Below are positions 60,127 to 64,000 of a stretch of DNA of 64,000 nt, piece after piece; within the stretch, counting starts at the first letter, position 1; every line of letters starts with the position of its first letter. This DNA comes from Arthrobacter sp. V1I9 (GTDB lineage: Bacteria; Actinomycetota; Actinomycetes; Actinomycetales; Micrococcaceae). The stretch is taken from the NCBI RefSeq assembly GCF_030817075.1, contig NZ_JAUSYU010000001.1, positions 3,100,001-3,164,000 on the forward strand. The letters run 5' to 3'. Below the pieces are notes generated by a model. That model saw nothing but the letters and a program-made list of their open reading frames with translations, made no database searches and was not told where the DNA came from. A program made the position numbers and the translations under genes.

Positions 60127-62112
60127 ATGCAATTCGCACAAACTGGCCAGGCGCTCGGCGCGTCCTACCGCTTCGGCGAGCGGGTGGGTTCCGGCGCCGT
60201 CGGCGAAGTGTGGACCGTGACGTCAGCCGATGGCCGGACATTGGCCGCGAAGGTCCTGCGCCCGGAACACGCCGACGATCCCTCGCTGGTTGAACGGTTC
60301 GTCCGGGAACGTTCCGTGCTGCTGGGGTTGCAGGACCCGCGCATCGTCACGGTGCGGGACATGGTGGTGGAGGGTCCGCGGCTGGCCATCGTTATGGACT
60401 ACGTTGCCGGCGGCTCACTGCGTGACGCAGTGAAGGAGGCGGGCCCGCTGCGTCCCGCGGACGCGCTCAGCCTCGCCGCCGAAGTGTTCGATGCGCTCGC
60501 TTTCGCCCACTCGCGGGGCGTTACGCATCGCGACATCAAGCCGGACAATGTGCTCCTCGCCCGGCCCTGGCCAGACTGCGGCCCAGGCGACGTCCGGGTC
60601 TCCGACTTCGGCGTTTCCGACGTGGTGGGCGAGAGAATACGCCAGACGACAGGCCTCATCGGTACCCCGCAGTACATGCCTCCGGAGCTCATCAGCCAGG
60701 GCAGGTCCGGTCCGGAGGGCGATGTGTATTCCGCAGGAGTCCTGCTCTACGAACTGCTTGCGGGGCGGACACCTTTTGCCGGGCCGGGGACGGACTTCAG
60801 CGTCGCCTACCGCCATGTTTCCTCCCGCCCGCCGAGGATTCCTGTGGACGACCCGGTATGGAACATTCTCGATGTCCTGCTGTCCAAAGACCCGGCCCGG
60901 CGCCCGGCGGCCCCTGATGCAGCATCGACCCTCCGTCGCCTCGTTCCCCGCGTTGCCGGCAGCGCACCGCTTCCCCGGGAGGAAGGTCCGGAGGACTTCG
61001 ACGACGTCGAACGCCCCGCCACAGTGGTCCGCGGGGCTGCGTTTACTGATTCTGACCCCGCAGCCCTGGCGTCCGCCCCGCCGGGGGAGGAGGACGTGGC
61101 GGTTCCCAACCTTGGTGAGGCCGGCAGCGCCACCATTGCGCGTCCGCTCCCGCGCCGGGACGTGCGCTCGAAGGCGGACGCCCGGCCCGAGGAGATGGAC
61201 GCCACACCGTTCTGGCGCACGCGCAAAGCACTGCTGCTGGCCGGCACCGCGGCACTTCTCCTTGTTGCCATGGTCGTGGGGTTCGTTGTCCTTGCTCCAC
61301 CCAGCCAGCAGGCGTCGCACGGTGGCGGCGGCTCCCAACTGTCCTCGCAGTTGCAGGACACACCGCTTCCCACGGGCCTCACGATCTCGCGGGGCGCCTC
61401 CTATGACCCGTCGTCCGGCCTGGTCCGCCTGACGGTCGCGTATGCCGCGCAAAAGGCGCCGTTGTCCGGCGAGTTCCTTGAGGTGATCCCGGGCTTGTCC
61501 GAGGGGGACGCTTGCCCGGCCGTCACATGGGAGGGGACGTCGGTAAGCCGCAACCAGGCTTCCATTACCGGCCTTGACGTCGAATGCGGGTGGAAGCTCG
61601 CGGGGATGCAGGTCCCGGCTGGAGGGTCTGTCCAGGTGACGGCCGAGGTGCCGGTGGCGCCCTCAGACCAGAGAGCACTGGACGGCTGGCTGCGGGCCGG
61701 GTCTGAGGCCACGGCTGCCGCTACCCAGGACGCAGCAGTCAAAAGCACGTCTTACCCCGTCCAGCGCCTGAAGGGGGTGGAGATACGAACTCCGGCCCGT
61801 GTGGTGACGCCGAGTCCCCTGAAGATCACCCTGGTGCCGGTGTGGGCCAGCGGCGTTGATGAGCTGAATCCGCTTTACATGAGTCCCGCCTCCGGCAAAC
61901 CCTCACAGATGCTCACGGCAGTGACCGGCGGTGAGAAAGGGTTACGGTTCTCGGATGGGTGCGGCGGGGCGCTGGCCGTGGACAGTTCCGGCCTTACCGT
62001 GACGGCCCTGCAAATTACGCCACAGTGCACCGTGCGCGCCAGCGTTGGAAACTTCACCGAGCTGCAGTCCCCAGCCTTCGGCATCACCTCGCGGGAGAAC
62101 TCCAACGAATAA
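60127..62112 (+). CDS. transmembrane Ser/Thr protein kinase
   Basis: 661 aa from ATG 60127 (GGAGAG upstream); GTG 60091 is an alternative. Kinase domain residues ~15-270: GERVGSGAVGEVW, VAAK Lys in LAAKVLRPEH, catalytic THRDIKPDNVLLA, DFG in VSDFGVSDVVGE, GTPQYMPPEL, VYSAGVLLYELLAGRTPF. A charged linker follows, then one membrane segment (~367-392, ALLLAGTAALLLVAMVVGFV) and a ~265-aa extracytoplasmic domain without PASTA repeats. It could phosphorylate a ligand of the FHA domain in the preceding gene. The kinase-TM-extracellular topology resembles EssB, which has a pseudokinase. Confidence 0.92.
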   Translation: MQFAQTGQALGASYRFGERVGSGAVGEVWTVTSADGRTLAAKVLRPEHADDPSLVERFVRERSVLLGLQDPRIVTVRDMVVEGPRLAIVMDYVAGGSLRDAVKEAGPLRPADALSLAAEVFDALAFAHSRGVTHRDIKPDNVLLARPWPDCGPGDVRVSDFGVSDVVGERIRQTTGLIGTPQYMPPELISQGRSGPEGDVYSAGVLLYELLAGRTPFAGPGTDFSVAYRHVSSRPPRIPVDDPVWNILDVLLSKDPARRPAAPDAASTLRRLVPRVAGSAPLPREEGPEDFDDVERPATVVRGAAFTDSDPAALASAPPGEEDVAVPNLGEAGSATIARPLPRRDVRSKADARPEEMDATPFWRTRKALLLAGTAALLLVAMVVGFVVLAPPSQQASHGGGGSQLSSQLQDTPLPTGLTISRGASYDPSSGLVRLTVAYAAQKAPLSGEFLEVIPGLSEGDACPAVTWEGTSVSRNQASITGLDVECGWKLAGMQVPAGGSVQVTAEVPVAPSDQRALDGWLRAGSEATAAATQDAAVKSTSYPVQRLKGVEIRTPARVVTPSPLKITLVPVWASGVDELNPLYMSPASGKPSQMLTAVTGGEKGLRFSDGCGGALAVDSSGLTVTALQITPQCTVRASVGNFTELQSPAFGITSRENSNE

Positions 62113-62133
62113 CATCCCTTCTTGCCCAGCGGG

Positions 62134-62340
62134 TTACGCGGCCGCCCCCTCCGCAACCCGCTTCGGAGTGATGGCGGAGACGCCGTCGCCGTCCTGCCCG
62201 TACAGCCAGTCGTTGTACTGGAAGTTGTTGTCCTTCCGGCTCTTGAACAACAGGTTCCGCAATATGCGCGCCAGACCCGAGACGTGCCAGGACTCACCCC
62301 ATACACGGGCGGTGCGCCGGACCCGGGCCGCGCGCGATTG
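62134..62340 (-). pseudogene. C-terminal fragment of an unidentified gene
   Basis: On the minus strand a frame ending at TAA 62134 reads SGLARILRNLLFKSRKDNNF, then QYNDWLYGQDGDGVSAITPK, RVAEGAAA, which looks like genuine protein sequence with normal codon use. Upstream, the similarity moves to another frame and no start exists. I do not recognise the family. It lies back to back with a LacI-family fragment, suggesting a deleted sugar-catabolism locus. Confidence 0.5.
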
Positions 62341-62374
62341 AACTCGCGGATGGCCTCGTCCCAGCCGGCTGAGG

Positions 62375-62663
62375 TGATTCCATCATTGGCATGCTGCAGC
62401 GGCTGCGTAAGCGCGGGCTCCGCGTTCCGGAGGACATGAGCATTGTGGGCTGCGACGACATCTTCGGTGCCGATTTCTGCAATACCCCGCTCACCACGCT
62501 GAGCTCGCCCATCGAGCAGGCCGGGCGGGTGGCAGTGACCGTGCTCCTGGCCCAGCTCAACCCCCTGGCCGGCGGCGGAAACCGCAGCCGCTCGGTCATG
62601 CCCACGCACCTCACAGTCAGGGGTTCCACTGCATCGGCACCCACCTCATCGGTTGCTCCGTAG
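62375..62663 (+). pseudogene. LacI-family regulator, C-terminal fragment
   Basis: The frame reads GMLQRLRKRGLRVPEDMSIV, then GCDDIFGADFCNTPLTTLSS, PIEQAGRVAV, matching the end of the effector domain of LacI/GalR regulators. It ends at TAG 62661. The DNA-binding domain and most of the sugar-binding domain are gone. Not functional. Confidence 0.8.
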
Positions 62664-62782
62664 CAGCCCTTTCCAGCCTCCAAAAGGGCACTCATGGAGC
62701 AACCGACGCATATTTTCGGAGTTTTCAAGGATCGCCGTGATCCGTTGCCATTCCTCCGTGGGATTCAGGGTGGCGGGACAAA

Positions 62783-62814
62783 GAAGCCCCAGCGGCGACT
62801 GCCGCTGGGGCTTC
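62783..62814 (-). terminator. terminator after the 62830-63174 gene
   Basis: GAAGCCCCAGCGG/CCGCTGGGGCTTC hairpin with a 6-nt loop lies 16 bp past the stop; the minus-strand transcript continues CTTTGTCCC. Confidence 0.85.
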
Positions 62815-62829
62815 GATTGACGGGTTCCG

Positions 62830-63174
62830 CTAGAGCCGGTCCGTCTGGTCCTCGCCCTTATGGCCGGACCCGCGCAGGTTCTCCTGGACCTTGCCGAACA
62901 AATCCTTGATGGTGGATTCGGCGTTGGTGAGGACATCCACCGGCAGGTAGACCTCATGCGTGAGCGGCAGGTCGTATTCATCCTTCAGGTGGGTGCCGTT
63001 CCCCACACCTTCCAGGGACAGGTAGACCATGGCCTCCGTCCGGGCGATTCCAGCGATCTTGCCAAAGACAACGGTGAATTCGTTCGGCTGGAAGCTGATG
63101 GTCTGGCCAACATGGCTGCGGCCAAGGTCACCGGCGGTGACGGCCTTTTCCTGCTGGTTGCGGGTGTATTCCAT
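62830..63174 (-). CDS. hypothetical protein, 114 aa
   Basis: ATG 63174 has AGAGGAGTAGTT upstream; the longer open frame to 63402 overlaps the next gene's start. The protein (ITFQP-like ISFQPNEFTVVFGKIAGIAR; VYLSLEGVGNGTHLKDEYDL; LTNAESTIKDLFGKVQENLR) is small, soluble and beta-rich with a helical C-terminus. No family recognised. It is monocistronic with its own terminator and shares a promoter region with the divergent monooxygenase gene. Confidence 0.75.
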   Translation of the reverse strand: MEYTRNQQEKAVTAGDLGRSHVGQTISFQPNEFTVVFGKIAGIARTEAMVYLSLEGVGNGTHLKDEYDLPLTHEVYLPVDVLTNAESTIKDLFGKVQENLRGSGHKGEDQTDRL

Positions 63175-63289
63175 AACTACTCCTCTGGGTCGCCGACATC
63201 TACGCCAGCAGTCTAGCGTCGCCCCTTCGGGAGGGTACATAGTGCAAGACTGGGTTAGAGCCCAACCACACGACCCACCGGGAGCTGCC

Positions 63290-64000
63290 ATGACCGCCCA
63301 CCCCCGCCCTTCCACCTCCGCCGGCAGGGTCACGACACTCTTCGGGATCGACGCTCCCGTGGTTCTTGGCCCCTTCGGCGGCGTCTCCTCCGTACAGCTC
63401 ACCGCAGCAGTGAGCGACGGCGGCGGGCTGGGTTCCTACGGCCTGTACGGGTACGACGGCGGCGCCATCCGCAACACCGCCGCCGAGCTTCACGCCGCCA
63501 CAGCGAAGCCCTTCGCCCTGAACCTCTGGGTGCCCAATGGCAGTGAAACACCAGCCCTGCCACAGGAAGAGTTCGACCGCTACGCGACCGCCCTGAAGCC
63601 GTACTTCGAGGAACTGGGCATTCCCCTGCCGGACATGCCCGCGCGGTACATGCCCGACTACGGCGAACAGGTGGAAGCGGCGATGGAGGCGCGCCCCGCC
63701 GTCGTGAGCTTTGTCTTCGGCGTGCCTGCTCCGGCCGTTGTGGAAGAAGCACACCGCCGCGGGATCAAGGTCGTGGGCACGGCCACCACCGTTGCAGAAG
63801 CTGTGGCGCTGGAGGCAGGCGGCGTCGATGCCGTGGTAGCCAGCGGAATGGAGTCCGGCGGCCACCGGGTGTCCTTCCTGAAGCCCGCGGAGGAGTCACT
63901 CGTCGGAGCGTTCGCCCTGGTCCCGCAGGTGGCCGATGCCGTTTCCATCCCCGTGATCGCGGCCGGTGGAATCGCAGACCGCCGCGGCTTCGCGGCAGCA
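63290..64000 (+). CDS. nitronate monooxygenase / 2-nitropropane dioxygenase family (3' end outside window)
   Basis: 237 codons are visible from ATG 63290 (GGGAGCTGCC upstream). TIM-barrel FMN enzyme: N-terminal LFGIDAPVVLGPFGGVSSVQ, LTAAVSDGGGLGSYGLYG, then GIKVVGTATTVAEAVALEAG, VDAVVASGMESGGHRVSFL and VSIPVIAAGGIADRRGF, matching the NMO phosphate-binding strands. Expected to oxidise nitronates with O2. The C-terminal third lies beyond the window. Confidence 0.92.
   Translation, partial: MTAHPRPSTSAGRVTTLFGIDAPVVLGPFGGVSSVQLTAAVSDGGGLGSYGLYGYDGGAIRNTAAELHAATAKPFALNLWVPNGSETPALPQEEFDRYATALKPYFEELGIPLPDMPARYMPDYGEQVEAAMEARPAVVSFVFGVPAPAVVEEAHRRGIKVVGTATTVAEAVALEAGGVDAVVASGMESGGHRVSFLKPAEESLVGAFALVPQVADAVSIPVIAAGGIADRRGFAAA

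Overview
The window looks like chromosome from a high-GC actinobacterium, most likely Micrococcaceae close to Arthrobacter/Pseudarthrobacter. This is inferred from base and codon bias, GTG/TTG starts, a GTP-type PEP carboxykinase, actinobacterial RecQ and winged-helix types, and a ydaO-type riboswitch in front of a cell-wall hydrolase. No 16S rRNA gene is present to confirm it. Four tRNA genes are present: Ser-TGA, Ser-GCT, Arg-ACG and Ser-CGA. Both window edges cut genes: an FtsX-type permease at the left and a nitronate monooxygenase at the right.

Region by region. 1-5.1 kb: a PadR-ABC ATPase-FtsX permease operon (minus strand) with a candidate PadR operator, then a PIG3-type quinone oxidoreductase. 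5.2-10.3 kb: tRNA-Ser and a 1516-aa secreted nuclease/5'-nucleotidase fusion. 10.3-10.5 kb: a 32-bp direct/inverted repeat between convergent genes. 10.5-24.1 kb: mostly core genes (FAD oxidoreductase, prolyl oligopeptidase, GNAT, MFS exporter, RecQ, phosphomannomutase, Rrf2 regulator, PEPCK, tRNAs). 24.2-29.8 kb: a disulfide oxidoreductase, then a self-contained TetR / YhgE-Pip / degenerate ABC ATPase operon with a palindromic operator inside its promoter. 29.8-38.5 kb: SixA phosphatase, an orphan winged-helix protein, a wrecked two-component system, a c-di-AMP riboswitch with its hydrolase gene, upp, PAP2, tadA, and a three-gene MDR dehydrogenase / PTPS-like / glycosyltransferase operon.

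38.9-45.1 kb is an AT-richer accessory zone of broken genes: IS3 and ISL3 transposase stumps, frameshifted and nonsense-interrupted small genes, displaced fragments of an Rhs gene, and paralogous candidate immunity genes. 45.1-62.1 kb is the most interesting part. On the minus strand lie a WXG100 protein and a 1873-aa Rhs/YD-repeat polymorphic toxin. Divergently, on the plus strand, lie a putative lipoprotein with long helical stretches, a membrane-anchored type-1 periplasmic-binding-fold protein, a 1439-aa FHA-TM-triple FtsK/SpoIIIE ATPase of EssC/EccC type, and a transmembrane Ser/Thr kinase. I read this as a compact type VII secretion-like system with its Rhs effector. The stretch downstream of the effector shows two copies of an ordered module (Rhs 3' end, immunity-like protein, small membrane protein), the second decayed, which looks like repeated effector-tip replacement.

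The last 2 kb hold gene stumps (a LacI-family C-terminus and an unidentified fragment), a small conserved-looking hypothetical gene with a strong terminator, and the truncated nitronate monooxygenase. All functional statements come from reading motifs by eye; no database search was run.
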